This document shows, in pieces, positions 42,824-51,555 of a stretch of 64,000 bases of DNA. The position numbers and the translations under genes were made by a program. The DNA comes from VGJW01 sp035285595 (GTDB lineage: Bacteria > Cyanobacteriota > Sericytochromatia > S15B-MN24 > VGJW01): NCBI GenBank assembly GCA_035285595.1, contig JAYKGV010000002.1, positions 1 through 64,000 of the forward strand, written 5' to 3'. The notes below the pieces were generated by a model. The model was not told the origin of the DNA. It did no database searches and saw only the letters and a program-made list of their open reading frames with translations. Every line of letters begins with the position of its first letter. Position 1 is the first letter of the stretch.

Positions 42824-44104
42824 CTACAGCCCTGCCGCGACGCTCGTCGCCTCGAAGACCCCGGGATAGAGCGGGTGGGCGCGACAAAGGTCGCTTACCC
42901 GCAAACGACAGTCGTCCAGCACGGCTTCGTCGGCTGGATGCTTGAGGGCATCTGCAATCACATCTCCTAGGATCCGGATGTCCTCAGGTCCAAGTCCACG
43001 GGTGGTGATGGCAGGCGTTCCCAAGCGAAGCCCGCTGGTGACGAACGGACTTTCAGGATCGTCAGGGATGGTGTTCTTGTTCGCGGTCACTTCGATGCGC
43101 GTCATCAGGGCCTGGGCCTCTTTGCCGGTAATCCCGACGGATCGGGTGTCGATGAGCAACAGGTGGTTGTCGGTTCCTCCGGTGACCAAGGTGACTCCAC
43201 GACCCACGAGGGTCTCTGCAAGCACCCGGGCATTTACGACCACTCGCTCTTGATAAGAGCGGAACGAAGGTTGCAGGGCTTCGTGGAAGGCTACGGCCTT
43301 GGCGGCGATGATGTGCATCAGAGGCCCGCCTTGCAAGCCTGGAAAGACCGCCTTGTCGATGGCCTGGGCATGCTCGGCACGAGCGAGGATCAAACCGCCT
43401 CTTGGCCCGCGCAGGGTCTTGTGCGTCGTGGTCGTGACCACGTCGGCATGCGGGAAGGGCGACGGATGCACACCCCCGGCCACAAGACCGGCGATGTGGG
43501 CCATGTCGACCATGAGCAGGGCCCCTACTTCGCGAGCGATGGCTCCGAAGGCCTCGAAGTCAAGCAGTCTCGGATAGGCGGAGGCTCCGGCCAGCAGGAT
43601 GCGCGGGCGGACCTCCAAAGCTCGGGCCCGGACGTGGTCCATATCCAGAAGGCCTGTCACGGGATCGACACCATAGGCCTGGGCATCGAACCACTTGCCG
43701 CTGAAGTTCACCGGACTGCCGTGGGTCAGATGACCGCCATGCGAGAGACTCATGCCGAGAAAGGTGTCGCCGGGCTTCAAGAACGCCATGAAGACGGCCA
43801 TGTTGGCCTGTGCACCCGAATGGGGCTGGCTGTTGGCATGGTCGGCCGAGAAGAGCTCGCAGGCACGGGCGTTGGCGAGGTCTTCTGCCACGTCGACGAC
43901 TTCGCAGCCACCGTAGTAGCGCTTGTGGGGCAGTCCTTCGGCATACTTGTTGGTCAGGACCGAGCCCATCGCTTCGAGCACGGCCGCGGAGGCCACATTC
44001 TCCGAAGCGATCAGCTCAAGGCCTTCCTGCTGGCGTGTAAGCTCACGGTCGAGGACCTCGGCTATCGCAGGATCGACGCGCCGCAAGTTTTCAAGGCTGA
44101 ACAT
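42824..44104 (-). CDS. glyA: Serine hydroxymethyltransferase
   Basis: PLP enzyme interconverting serine and glycine with tetrahydrofolate. Start at ATG 44104, with GGAGG five bases upstream. Motifs: LELIASENVAS, NKYAEGLPHKRYYGG, HSGAQANMAVF and the PLP lysine in TTTTHKTLRGPRGG. 426 residues, normal. It lies 14 bp after rpiB and six bases before the wecA-like gene. Confidence 0.96.
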   Translation of the reverse strand: MFSLENLRRVDPAIAEVLDRELTRQQEGLELIASENVASAAVLEAMGSVLTNKYAEGLPHKRYYGGCEVVDVAEDLANARACELFSADHANSQPHSGAQANMAVFMAFLKPGDTFLGMSLSHGGHLTHGSPVNFSGKWFDAQAYGVDPVTGLLDMDHVRARALEVRPRILLAGASAYPRLLDFEAFGAIAREVGALLMVDMAHIAGLVAGGVHPSPFPHADVVTTTTHKTLRGPRGGLILARAEHAQAIDKAVFPGLQGGPLMHIIAAKAVAFHEALQPSFRSYQERVVVNARVLAETLVGRGVTLVTGGTDNHLLLIDTRSVGITGKEAQALMTRIEVTANKNTIPDDPESPFVTSGLRLGTPAITTRGLGPEDIRILGDVIADALKHPADEAVLDDCRLRVSDLCRAHPLYPGVFEATSVAAGL

Positions 44105-44118
44105 CGAGGCCTCCGGGA

Positions 44119-44571
44119 TCAGCGAGGGGAGGGGAGAGATTCGATCGCGGCGATTTGCTGCAGCCGGATCTCGTGACGTCCACCCTCGAAGGTTCCAGCG
44201 AGAAAAGCCTCGACACACGCTCGGGCCATGTCTTCACCAATCAGGCGAGCTCCAAGACACAGGACATTGGCATCATTGTGTGCGCGGGCCAGGCGTGCGG
44301 AAACAGGCTCGTGGACGAGAGCGGCCCGAACTCCTGCCACCTTGTTGGCAACGACCGAGACGCCGATGCCTGACCCGCAGATCAAGATGGCCCGATCGAC
44401 CTCTCCTCGGGCAACGGCTGCAGCGACGCGTGAGGCAACTTCCGGGTAATGGACGGGCTCCGGGCTGTCACAGCCGTAGTCGATGACGCCATGCCCCATC
44501 TGGCCCACCAGGGATTCGAGCGTTTCCTTGAGGAAGAACCCGGCATGGTCGCTGCCAATTCCTATGCGCAA
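44119..44571 (-). CDS. rpiB: Ribose-5-phosphate isomerase B
   Basis: Interconverts ribose 5-phosphate and ribulose 5-phosphate. The RpiB/LacA-B fold shows SDHAGFFLKE, the phosphate/catalytic loop ILICGSGIGVS with Cys, GVRAALVHEP and the ARAHNDANVLCLGAR segment. 150 residues. GCAGGAGG precedes the ATG. It heads the rpiB-glyA-wecA-wecB operon. Confidence 0.95.
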   Translation of the reverse strand: MRIGIGSDHAGFFLKETLESLVGQMGHGVIDYGCDSPEPVHYPEVASRVAAAVARGEVDRAILICGSGIGVSVVANKVAGVRAALVHEPVSARLARAHNDANVLCLGARLIGEDMARACVEAFLAGTFEGGRHEIRLQQIAAIESLPSPR

Positions 44572-44598
44572 AGGGTCCTCCTGCTTGTGGGGGACTTA

Positions 44599-44604
44599 AT
44601 TATA
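44599..44604 (-). promoter_or_regulatory. Possible -10 box upstream of rpiB
   Basis: A perfect TATAAT on the minus strand, with a predicted start near 44592 and a 20-base leader to rpiB. No -35 is visible because the upstream bases belong to a GC-rich hairpin, so this may instead be the A/T tail of a terminator. Confidence 0.35.
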
Positions 44605-44605
44605 G

Positions 44606-44634
44606 CCCAGCGGGGCGGGGCACGCCCCGCTGGG
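44606..44634 (-). terminator. GC-rich hairpin after the helical lipoprotein gene
   Basis: A 12-bp perfect stem CCCAGCGGGGCG/CGCCCCGCTGGG with a five-base loop lies nine bases beyond the stop of the minus-strand lipoprotein gene. The following CTATAATTAA is only partly T-rich. Confidence 0.6.
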
Positions 44635-44643
44635 TCGGACACA

Positions 44644-45228
44644 TCAGGATTTCGGAATGGAAGGTGCGATGCCTAGCCTACGGACGGTCTTTGCGAGGAA
44701 GGCCTTCACGACCTCGAGCTGGAAGGCTTCCAGCTTGTCCAGGGCCGGCGGCAATGTGGCTGCCAAGGCCTTTACCCCCTTGGCATCCAACTTGTCGACC
44801 TGATCCATCGCGGCCTGCAGCTTCTCAGTCATCTTTGCGGGGTCCTCGATCATGTCCACGCAGTTCTGGTGGACTTCTTCCACGGTCTTGTCCTTCATCT
44901 CTTGCCACAACACGGCGCGAAGTGCCTTGAGCTGGGCTTTGTCCAGCGAAAGCAACCGGACCTTCGTCGCGTTCAAGGACTCTGCGGCGTCCGGATGACG
45001 CTTGGCCAAGGCATCGAACATGGCCTGGATACGCTGGCTCCGGATCGTCGGGATCCGGGCCAGAGCTTCGGCCTGGATCGTCGTGGGAAGATCAGCCAGT
45101 ACCTTGGTTTCTGCCTTGGTTTCGGCTTGGGGTGCAGGGACGGCTTCGGCCACGCCAAGGGCTTGCTGACCGCAACCGGTGGACATGACCAGAATCAGGG
45201 TTCCTGCGAGTGCTGCCTTGTTCACCAT
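44644..45228 (-). CDS. Helical lipoprotein of unknown function
   Basis: 194 residues with lipobox MSTGC (Cys19) and a good ribosome binding site (GGAGGAG). The mature part is almost wholly alpha-helical, with amphipathic heptads (LLSLDKAQLKALRAVLWQEM, LQAAMDQVDKLDAKGVKALAAT) and one Cys in HQNCVDMIED. I do not recognise the family. It is flanked by hairpins and may be transcribed with rbgA upstream. Confidence 0.7.
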   Translation of the reverse strand: MVNKAALAGTLILVMSTGCGQQALGVAEAVPAPQAETKAETKVLADLPTTIQAEALARIPTIRSQRIQAMFDALAKRHPDAAESLNATKVRLLSLDKAQLKALRAVLWQEMKDKTVEEVHQNCVDMIEDPAKMTEKLQAAMDQVDKLDAKGVKALAATLPPALDKLEAFQLEVVKAFLAKTVRRLGIAPSIPKS

Positions 45229-45314
45229 GGGCTCCTCCTTGCCCGGGCCAAGAAAAGGGCCTTACCCGGGTGGCGTGCAGGATGAACCCGTAGGGAGCCC
45301 GCGGCGAGGGCCGC

Positions 45315-46235
45315 TCACATGTCGGCGAGGGGAGGCGAGGCCGCGGGGACTTCGTCTTGCGGGGTGGCCGAAGACCTTGGGGGGCGTGCCTGCGGAGGAT
45401 CCCCGTCCCAGGAAATCTGTCCGTAGGCGCCTTCCCTGAGCTCGTTCAGGAAGGCTCGGCCGGCACGCTCCATGTCCGGGCCTCCTGGACCACGCCAGCC
45501 ACGCGCAAGGGCAAGCGCCTCGAGGTCTGCAGGGTGACCGGCCGCCGCGTGGGCTGCGGGACACTTGCGCGGAAGCCAATGCACGGCGGCCTTCGCGACC
45601 TCGAGCGGGTCCATCGCTTCAAGTGGAATGGCACCGACGAGCGCCAGACGGAAGGCAATGCCGGCATCGTCCAGCCGCGGAGGCACGAGCCCGGGCGTGT
45701 CGAGGAGCTCGAGATCCCGTCCCAGCTTGATCCAACCGGGGGCTCGGGTCACTCCGGGTTTGTCTCCGACCTGGGCTTTGCGGGCCCCGGCGAGGCGGTT
45801 GATGAGACTGCTCTTGCCGACGTTAGGCAGCCCGAGGACCATCACCCTGAGCGGACGCGGCAGGCGGCCGCGGCGTGCCATGCGGGCGTCAATGGCCGCC
45901 TTCTCTTTGGCAAGCCGCTGCTTGAGGGCCGGAAGACCCTTGCCGCTCCTGCCGTCCACCAGCAAGGCCTTGTGGTAGGCCGCCCAAGCCCGCGTCAGCA
46001 AAGGATCCGCGAGATCTGCCTTGGTATAGACCAGCAGATGAGGCTTCTGCCCCACGTAACGTCGGGCTTCGCGGAAGCGGGAACTGTCCGGGATCCGGGC
46101 GTCGGCCACTTCGATGACGGCATCGACGAGTGCGAGGCGCTCGGCAAGGGTTTTTTGGGCCTTGGCGATATGGCCGGGGTACCACTGGACCTTGGGCAGG
46201 TCGGGCGGAAGCTCGTCGGGAAGAGATGGCGGCAT
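45315..46235 (-). CDS. rbgA: Ribosome biogenesis GTPase RbgA/YlqF
   Basis: Circularly permuted GTPase needed late in 50S assembly. YPGHIAKAQKTL and DAVIEVADARIPDSSR are at the start, then G4 (YTKADL), G1 (GLPNVGKSSLINRL) and G3 (LLDTPGLVPP), in the permuted order. 306 residues. The C-terminal 30 residues are a Pro/Ser tail. It lies downstream of rplS, a common pairing, but a terminator separates the two. Confidence 0.94.
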   Translation of the reverse strand: MPPSLPDELPPDLPKVQWYPGHIAKAQKTLAERLALVDAVIEVADARIPDSSRFREARRYVGQKPHLLVYTKADLADPLLTRAWAAYHKALLVDGRSGKGLPALKQRLAKEKAAIDARMARRGRLPRPLRVMVLGLPNVGKSSLINRLAGARKAQVGDKPGVTRAPGWIKLGRDLELLDTPGLVPPRLDDAGIAFRLALVGAIPLEAMDPLEVAKAAVHWLPRKCPAAHAAAGHPADLEALALARGWRGPGGPDMERAGRAFLNELREGAYGQISWDGDPPQARPPRSSATPQDEVPAASPPLADM

Positions 46236-46246
46236 GTCAGGTCACA

Positions 46247-46278
46247 TAAAAGAAGGGGACGGCCGTCAGGCCATCCCC
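46247..46278 (-). terminator. Rho-independent terminator after rplS
   Basis: Minus-strand stem GGGGATGGCC/GGCCGTCCCC (one G-T pair) with a four-base loop, followed by TTCTTTTA, 20 bases beyond the rplS stop. Confidence 0.85.
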
Positions 46279-46298
46279 TTGTGCGAGTTGAACGACAA

Positions 46299-46709
46299 TC
46301 AGACCGTAGCAGGTTCGGGGGCCTTCTTGGGGGCCACCGGCTTGCTGTCGCGTGCCTTCTCCTTGATGCGGGCCGCCTTACCCTGAAGCCCACGCAGGTA
46401 GTAGATGCGGGCTCGACGGACGTCACCACGCCGCAGAACCTCGATACGGTCGATGCGAGGGGAGTGGATGGGGAAGACGCGCTCCACGCCCACGCCCTGG
46501 AAGATGCGACGGACTGTCACCGTCTTGCTGATGCCGGTGCCCTGCAGCTTGATGACCACGCCTTCGTAGGCCTGGATACGCTCCTTGCCGCCTTCCACGA
46601 TGCGGGCAAACACCTTGACCGTGTCGCCGGCGTTCATCTGGGGGCGGTCGGTGCGAAGGTTGGCCGCGGCCACGTCCGCGAGGATCTGTTGGGCGTTGAG
46701 ACGGCTCAT
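46299..46709 (-). CDS. rplS: 50S ribosomal protein L19
   Basis: 136 residues with the L19 core: PQMNAGDTVKVFARIVEGGKERIQAYEGVVI, GTGISKTVTVRRI, GVGVERVFPIHSPRIDRIEV and RRGDVRRARIYYLRGL. A C-terminal Lys/Ala/Pro tail extends it slightly. It has its own canonical promoter and terminator; trmD and rimM, its usual neighbours, are not here. Confidence 0.96.
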   Translation of the reverse strand: MSRLNAQQILADVAAANLRTDRPQMNAGDTVKVFARIVEGGKERIQAYEGVVIKLQGTGISKTVTVRRIFQGVGVERVFPIHSPRIDRIEVLRRGDVRRARIYYLRGLQGKAARIKEKARDSKPVAPKKAPEPATV

Positions 46710-46747
46710 TGGACAAACACTCCGTAAAGCAGTAAATCAGGACTCCC

Positions 46748-46776
46748 ACTGTACCTCTCCGGCACGCGGATGGCAA
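46748..46776 (-). promoter_or_regulatory. Sigma-70 promoter of rplS
   Basis: Minus strand TTGCCA (46776-46771), 17-base spacer, TACAGT (46753-46748). The predicted start near 46741 gives a leader of about 30 bases containing GGAG. Confidence 0.65.
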
Positions 46777-46838
46777 GGCCCCCACCTTCGGCCATCAAGC
46801 CCCGGAATCCATTCCCCGAGCTCTTGGAGGTGCCTGTC

Positions 46839-47222
46839 TTGTCTACGCTGCAACGCGAGTTCGACCTGTCCATGGACGAAATCCTCACCCGCTTGCCGGA
46901 GGCCCTCAAGGCCGAGGGCTTCGGCATCCTGACGGAGATCGACGTGGCCGCGACCCTGAAGGCCAAGCTGGACGTGGACTTCAGACCGTATCGGATCTTG
47001 GGAGCCTGCAATCCTGAGTTTGCCCACAGGGCACTGGGTCAGGACCTCGGGATGGGAACGGTGATGCCTTGCAATGTCGTGGTGTGGCAGGACGGCGCCA
47101 AGACGGTCGTTCGCGTGGTGGATCCCGTGGCCACGGTCGGCGCGGCCTGCGGCGATGCCCTCTGTGATCTGGCGGGCGAGGCCCGTACGAAACTCGAGGC
47201 CGCATTGGCCCGAATCGGCTGA
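46839..47222 (+). CDS. DUF302 family protein
   Basis: 127 residues from a TTG start that has GGAGG eight bases upstream. The DUF302 pattern is clear: LKAEGFGILTEIDVAATLKAKL, then FRPYRILGACNPEFAHRAL and MPCNVVVWQDG. Members bind or respond to small ligands or metals; the biochemical role is unknown. Its stop is only seven bases from the stop of the convergent nuclease gene. Confidence 0.87.
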   Translation: MSTLQREFDLSMDEILTRLPEALKAEGFGILTEIDVAATLKAKLDVDFRPYRILGACNPEFAHRALGQDLGMGTVMPCNVVVWQDGAKTVVRVVDPVATVGAACGDALCDLAGEARTKLEAALARIG

Positions 47223-47229
47223 GCCGGCT

Positions 47230-47979
47230 TCAGCGCAAACAGCTCCCGCAGGGCTTGAAACCCGCAGCTTCGCCTTCCGCTGCGGAAGGAAAACCCTTGC
47301 GAGAGCCGGGAGAGATGCGCCGGGCCCAACGACATTCCGCCTTGTGCAACTTGCCTGTGCGGGTATTGGCGACGAACGCCGTATCCACGGCGACCTCAAG
47401 CGGCTGTGCCGCTGCCCGTCCTGCGTGCACGACGACTCCGCCACCCAACGCAGGCTGGCCGACGCTGGCCGGGGCGGCTCGTCCCCCATGGCGGAACTCG
47501 TAGGGACTCTGCTTCAGGCCATCCTTCCGGTCCCAGATGCCGCGTCCCGTCGTCCGTGCTTCTCGCTGGGCCGCGACAAAGCGGTCGCTGTAGCGGACAT
47601 TGGGCGGTGCTGTATAAAGCATCGCCAAGCCTGACCGGACCAGAGATTCGTTGACGAGCTCCTTTCCCACGAAAAGATAACCGAGCAGCCGGCCATATCT
47701 GTCGTGGGTCTGGACATCCGTCTCGATGCGGACGGTTTTCCCGGCGACACGCGCCTGGGTGAAGGCCCGAGCTCGCGGGCCCCAGGGGACTTGCGCCTTC
47801 TCCGGACAATCGATGCCCAGCAGCCGGATCTTCTCCACGCCCGTGCGGGTGGCCACGGAGACGGTGTCGCCGTCGGCTACCCGCACAACCCGGCCTTCAA
47901 GGACGGCGGCGAGGGCCGGTGACGAGCCCAAGCCAAGCCAAGTGGCCAGCAGGGCCCCGCCGAGTCGTTCAGTCCACAT
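47230..47979 (-). CDS. Secreted thermonuclease-like protein with C-terminal cysteine motif
   Basis: 249 residues. A signal peptide (LLATWLGLGSSPALA) precedes a staphylococcal-nuclease (OB-fold) domain: VLEGRVVRVADGDTVSV, IRLLGIDCPEK and THDRYGRLLGYLFV supply the Asp/Arg/Glu/Arg active site. After a linker, the last 50 residues (FVANTRTGKLHKAECRWA, then FKPCGSCLR) look like the Ada-type zinc-binding fold with H/C...C...CxxC. Its start overlaps the fadJ stop by 11 bp. It may scavenge extracellular nucleic acid. Confidence 0.86.
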   Translation of the reverse strand: MWTERLGGALLATWLGLGSSPALAAVLEGRVVRVADGDTVSVATRTGVEKIRLLGIDCPEKAQVPWGPRARAFTQARVAGKTVRIETDVQTHDRYGRLLGYLFVGKELVNESLVRSGLAMLYTAPPNVRYSDRFVAAQREARTTGRGIWDRKDGLKQSPYEFRHGGRAAPASVGQPALGGGVVVHAGRAAAQPLEVAVDTAFVANTRTGKLHKAECRWARRISPGSRKGFPSAAEGEAAGFKPCGSCLR

Positions 47980-50119
47980 GGAACGGTTTGCCTTCCCTGG
48001 CCATCGTGACCAGCAGGTCACAAGCCGTAAATCGGTCACCGCAGGTGGCGCGCAGCTTTTCCAGCCGTGCCACGACGTTTGCGGCGCCCACTTGGTCGAC
48101 GTACCGGAAGGGGCCGCCCGTGAAGGGTGGGAATCCCAATCCGAGAATAGCTCCCAGATCTCCGTCCCGGGCGCTGGCGAGAATTCCTTCTTCGAGGCAC
48201 CGGACCGCCTCGTTGACCATCAGCAGGGCCAATCGATCCACCAGGACCTCGCTGGGGAACGCCTTGCGCGCAGGGCCTCCGAAAAATCCGTAGATCTCTG
48301 GGTTGACCTGCTTCTTGGTCGACCTGCGCTTGCTTTCCGGCGGGTAGAGGTAAAATCCCTTGCCGTTCTTGCGGCCGCAGTATCCTGCGTCCACGAGCCG
48401 CGCGGCGGCAGGGCTGGTCTTCCAGCCTCGCGAGGAGAAGGCGGCTCCGAGGTCTCGCGCGATGTGGGCGCCTACGTCGATGCCCACTTCATCCAGCAAG
48501 GCGACAGGACCGACCGGGAAACCGAAGTCCTTGAGGGCCCGGTCGAGCGCCTCGATATCGGCTCCCTCTTCGAGCAGCAGCATGGCTTCTCCCACAAAGG
48601 GAGCAAGGATGCGGGTGGTGTAGAAACCGGGGCCATCCTTGACGACAATGCAGGTCTTGCCTTGCTTGATGCCGTAGGACAGGGCGGTCGACAACGCCCA
48701 GTCTGCGGTCTTGTCGGTCACGACGATCTCGAGCAGAGGCATCTTGGGGACGGGCGAGAAGTAATGCATCCCCAGCACGCGTTCGGGATGTCGGGCCTCC
48801 GCCGCGATCTGGCTGATGGGCAGTGCCGAGGTGTTGGAGGCGAAGACAGCCTGCGGGTGGATCACCTCTTCGACGTCGGCGAGAATCTTGCGCTTGAGCT
48901 CCAGCTTCTCGAAGACAGCCTCGATGACCAGTTCCGATCCGGCGAGGTCGGACACGTCGGTCGTGAAAACCAAGTTCGACCATTGCCGGTCCCGCTCGAG
49001 CCGGGTCAAACTGCCGGACTTCTCTCGTTTGGCGAGCCCCGCATCGAGGTTTCGGGCAGCCTTGCCGAGGGCTGCAGGCGTCAGGTCTTTGAGCACCACG
49101 GTGTTCTGGCTCATGGAGACCGCCGCGATGCCTTCGCCCATGAACCCGGCACCCAGAACCCCCAGGCGGGATACCCTGCGGGGTGGGGGCAGAGTCTCGC
49201 CTGACTTCTTGGCATCGGTCATCGCCAGGAACAGCTTGATGAGCGCCTTGCCCCTGCTGTCTCCGACAAGAAAGCCGAAGCCTTGCTGTTCTGCGGCGGC
49301 GCCCGCCTTGAAGCCCCGGGACTGGCCCACCGCGATGCAGTCCAGGATCTTCAAGGGAGCGGGATAAAGCCCTCTCGTTTTGCGCATGACGTCCTTGCGC
49401 GCCTGGGAAAGGATGAAAGACCTCCCGAATGACGTTGAGGCGATCCGGTCCAGCAAGGAGAGTTTGCGGGGTTTGCGGTGCAAGGTACCTGCCGCCAGTT
49501 GCAAGGCCGCCTGAGCCGCCACATCCACGATTCCACGAGGAGAGGTCAGGTGGTCGACCAAGCCCAGCTTGAGGGCCTTGCGCGCTTTGAATCGACTGCC
49601 CGTCAGGATCGCCGGCAGGGCCGCCACCAAGCCGATCAGAGCGGGAAGGCGCTGGGTGCCTCCGGCCCCGGGCAGGACTCCCAGTTGGACTTCGGGCAGT
49701 GCGAGCTGGGTCTTGGGATCGTCGCTGGCCACGCGATAGTGGCAGGCAAGGGCCACCTCGAGGCCGCCGCCCAGAGCGACTCCGTGGATGGCGGCCACGA
49801 TGGGTTTCCGGCTGGTGGCCACGCGGTCGAGCAGCTTGTGCCCCTCGGTCACCAGCGCCGTACCCTGGGCCGCATCCAGGGTCACGAATTGCTTCAAGTC
49901 CGCACCGGCGATGAAACTGTCGGGCTTGGCGCTTGCCAGCACTCCCGCCTTGAGCGAGGCATCCGCTTCGAAGGCGTCCAGTGCCCGAGCGAAGTCTCCG
50001 AAGAACTTGTCGGAGAGGATGTTGACGGGGCTGTCCGGGGTGTCGAACCAGAGGACACCCACGCCGTCTGGGCGTGTTTCGAGCCGGATGGCGGGGGCAG
50101 CGGTCGTGAGGTCGGACAT
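47969..50119 (-). CDS. fadJ: Fatty-acid oxidation multifunctional enzyme FadJ/FadB (enoyl-CoA hydratase and 3-hydroxyacyl-CoA dehydrogenase)
   Basis: 716 residues with an N-terminal crotonase domain: FIAGADLKQF oxyanion loop, catalytic Glu in GVALGGGLEVALACHY and in ALPEVQLGVLPGAGGTQR. The C-terminal dehydrogenase has the NAD loop LGVLGAGFMGEGIAAV, the catalytic His in GMHYFSPVPKMPLLEI and SNTSALPI. It forms the alpha subunit of the beta-oxidation complex with the thiolase encoded 31 bp upstream. The ATG 50119 is chosen because the longer frame upstream overlaps the fadI 3' end without homology. Confidence 0.93.
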   Translation of the reverse strand: MSDLTTAAPAIRLETRPDGVGVLWFDTPDSPVNILSDKFFGDFARALDAFEADASLKAGVLASAKPDSFIAGADLKQFVTLDAAQGTALVTEGHKLLDRVATSRKPIVAAIHGVALGGGLEVALACHYRVASDDPKTQLALPEVQLGVLPGAGGTQRLPALIGLVAALPAILTGSRFKARKALKLGLVDHLTSPRGIVDVAAQAALQLAAGTLHRKPRKLSLLDRIASTSFGRSFILSQARKDVMRKTRGLYPAPLKILDCIAVGQSRGFKAGAAAEQQGFGFLVGDSRGKALIKLFLAMTDAKKSGETLPPPRRVSRLGVLGAGFMGEGIAAVSMSQNTVVLKDLTPAALGKAARNLDAGLAKREKSGSLTRLERDRQWSNLVFTTDVSDLAGSELVIEAVFEKLELKRKILADVEEVIHPQAVFASNTSALPISQIAAEARHPERVLGMHYFSPVPKMPLLEIVVTDKTADWALSTALSYGIKQGKTCIVVKDGPGFYTTRILAPFVGEAMLLLEEGADIEALDRALKDFGFPVGPVALLDEVGIDVGAHIARDLGAAFSSRGWKTSPAAARLVDAGYCGRKNGKGFYLYPPESKRRSTKKQVNPEIYGFFGGPARKAFPSEVLVDRLALLMVNEAVRCLEEGILASARDGDLGAILGLGFPPFTGGPFRYVDQVGAANVVARLEKLRATCGDRFTACDLLVTMAREGKPFHVD

Positions 50120-50150
50120 GTCGGTGTTCCTGGGCAAGGCGTAACGGGGA

Positions 50151-51452
50151 TCAGGAGAGGGCGTCGAGGACCAGGGCGTGGCCCAGAGCTCCTGCGGCAC
50201 AGGCACTGACCACGGCATGGCGCCCCCCGCTCGCCGCGAGGCGCTGGGCCGCCATCATGACGAGCCGCGCACCCGTGGCACCGAAGGGATGGCCGATCGA
50301 AAGCGACCCTCCCCAGGCATTGAGTTTGTCATCCGGGATCTCACCCAACGCGCCCTCTGCACCCAGTCTCTGCCGACAGAATTCCGCGTCCTGCATGAGT
50401 TTCTGGATGGCAAGCACGGGTGAGGCGAAAGCCTCGTGGATCTCGAACACGTCAATGTCCCCGAGGCCGAGGCCTGCGGCCCGAAGCGCGGCGGGGACCG
50501 CCAGCGCAGGTCCCATCAGGAGTTCTTCCACGGGGTCGAGCCCGACGAAGGCCGAGCTTCTGAATGCGGCAAGCGGCTGCAGGCCGAGAGAAGCCGCGGC
50601 CTCTTCGCTGGTGATGAGGACGACTGCGGCGCCGTCCGTAAGGAACGAGCTGTTGCCTGCCGTCACGGTGCCGAATTTGCGGTCGAACACCGGGGCAAGC
50701 CGTGCCAACTTCTCGAGAGTGGTGTCACTGCGGATGCCGTTGTCGGCGGCCACGGGTTCGAAGGTGGGAGCTACGGGAACGGGGACGATCATCCGGGCAA
50801 GGTCGCCACGTGCGGCGGCTTCCGACGCACGCAGGTGCGAGGCCATGGCGAGGCGGTCCTGTGCTTCGCGGGTGATGCCGAGGGCCTTGGCCAGCCGTTC
50901 CGCATTGTCGCCCATGGTCAAGCCCGTGGAGAATTCGGCGATGGCCGGGGCATCGGGGACGAGATCCCGCAGTTTAAGGCCGCGTGCCAACTTCAGCAGA
51001 TCAGCGGGACCGCGGGCTTTTTGCGCCGCGATCAGGCGCTTGCGAACCGGTCGGCTGTAGCGGATGGGCACGTCCGAGAGGGTCTCGGCACCTCCGGCGA
51101 TGACGATGTCGGCGGAACCCGAGGTGATGGCTTCGATGGCGCTCATGATGGCCACGTTGGACGAGGTGCAGGCCGCGCTCACCGTGAAGGCCGGGCAGGA
51201 CTGGGGCAAACCGCACGCCAAGCCCGTTTCACGTGCCAGATTGGAGGTTCTGGGTTCCGAGATCACCGTGCCCAGAATGAGCCGATCGACGCTGGCGGGG
51301 TCGATGCCTGTTCGTGACAGCAGCCCGGCCATGGCAGCCCGGGCCAGGTCGTAGCTGCGCCAGTCCTGAAAAACCGTGCCGGACCGCATGAAGGGCGTCC
51401 GGGCTCCGGCCACGAGCACGGCGCGGCGGCCTTGGGTACGGACAGCGGACAT
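50151..51452 (-). CDS. fadI: 3-ketoacyl-CoA thiolase FadI
   Basis: 433-residue thiolase, beta subunit of the fatty-acid oxidation complex. Motifs: GARTPFMRSGTVFQDW, the acylated Cys in FTVSAACTSSNVA, the His in SIGHPFGATGAR and the second Cys in SACAAGALGHALVL. Start at ATG 51452; the longer frame upstream runs through the intergenic region. The length and the RTPF-x-R-S-G-T-x-F motif favour FadI over FadA. An inverted repeat lies about 45-55 bases upstream of the start. Confidence 0.93.
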   Translation of the reverse strand: MSAVRTQGRRAVLVAGARTPFMRSGTVFQDWRSYDLARAAMAGLLSRTGIDPASVDRLILGTVISEPRTSNLARETGLACGLPQSCPAFTVSAACTSSNVAIMSAIEAITSGSADIVIAGGAETLSDVPIRYSRPVRKRLIAAQKARGPADLLKLARGLKLRDLVPDAPAIAEFSTGLTMGDNAERLAKALGITREAQDRLAMASHLRASEAAARGDLARMIVPVPVAPTFEPVAADNGIRSDTTLEKLARLAPVFDRKFGTVTAGNSSFLTDGAAVVLITSEEAAASLGLQPLAAFRSSAFVGLDPVEELLMGPALAVPAALRAAGLGLGDIDVFEIHEAFASPVLAIQKLMQDAEFCRQRLGAEGALGEIPDDKLNAWGGSLSIGHPFGATGARLVMMAAQRLAASGGRHAVVSACAAGALGHALVLDALS

Positions 51453-51494
51453 GGACGTGGACCTCGAAGGAGCAGCAGGTGGGGTAAATGTCTT

Positions 51495-51506
51495 GGACGG
51501 TCGTCC
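51495..51506. promoter_or_regulatory. Inverted repeat upstream of fadI (possible operator)
   Basis: GGACG-GT-CGTCC, perfect 5-bp arms with a 2-base spacer, lies 43 bases before the fadI ATG in its 5' region. Fatty-acid oxidation operons are often repressed by TetR- or GntR-family FadR proteins, so an operator is plausible, but no regulator is encoded nearby. Confidence 0.3.
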
Positions 51507-51555
51507 TAATCTTGAGTTACCACGCCTCGCCACAGGACAAACCTTACCCAAGACT

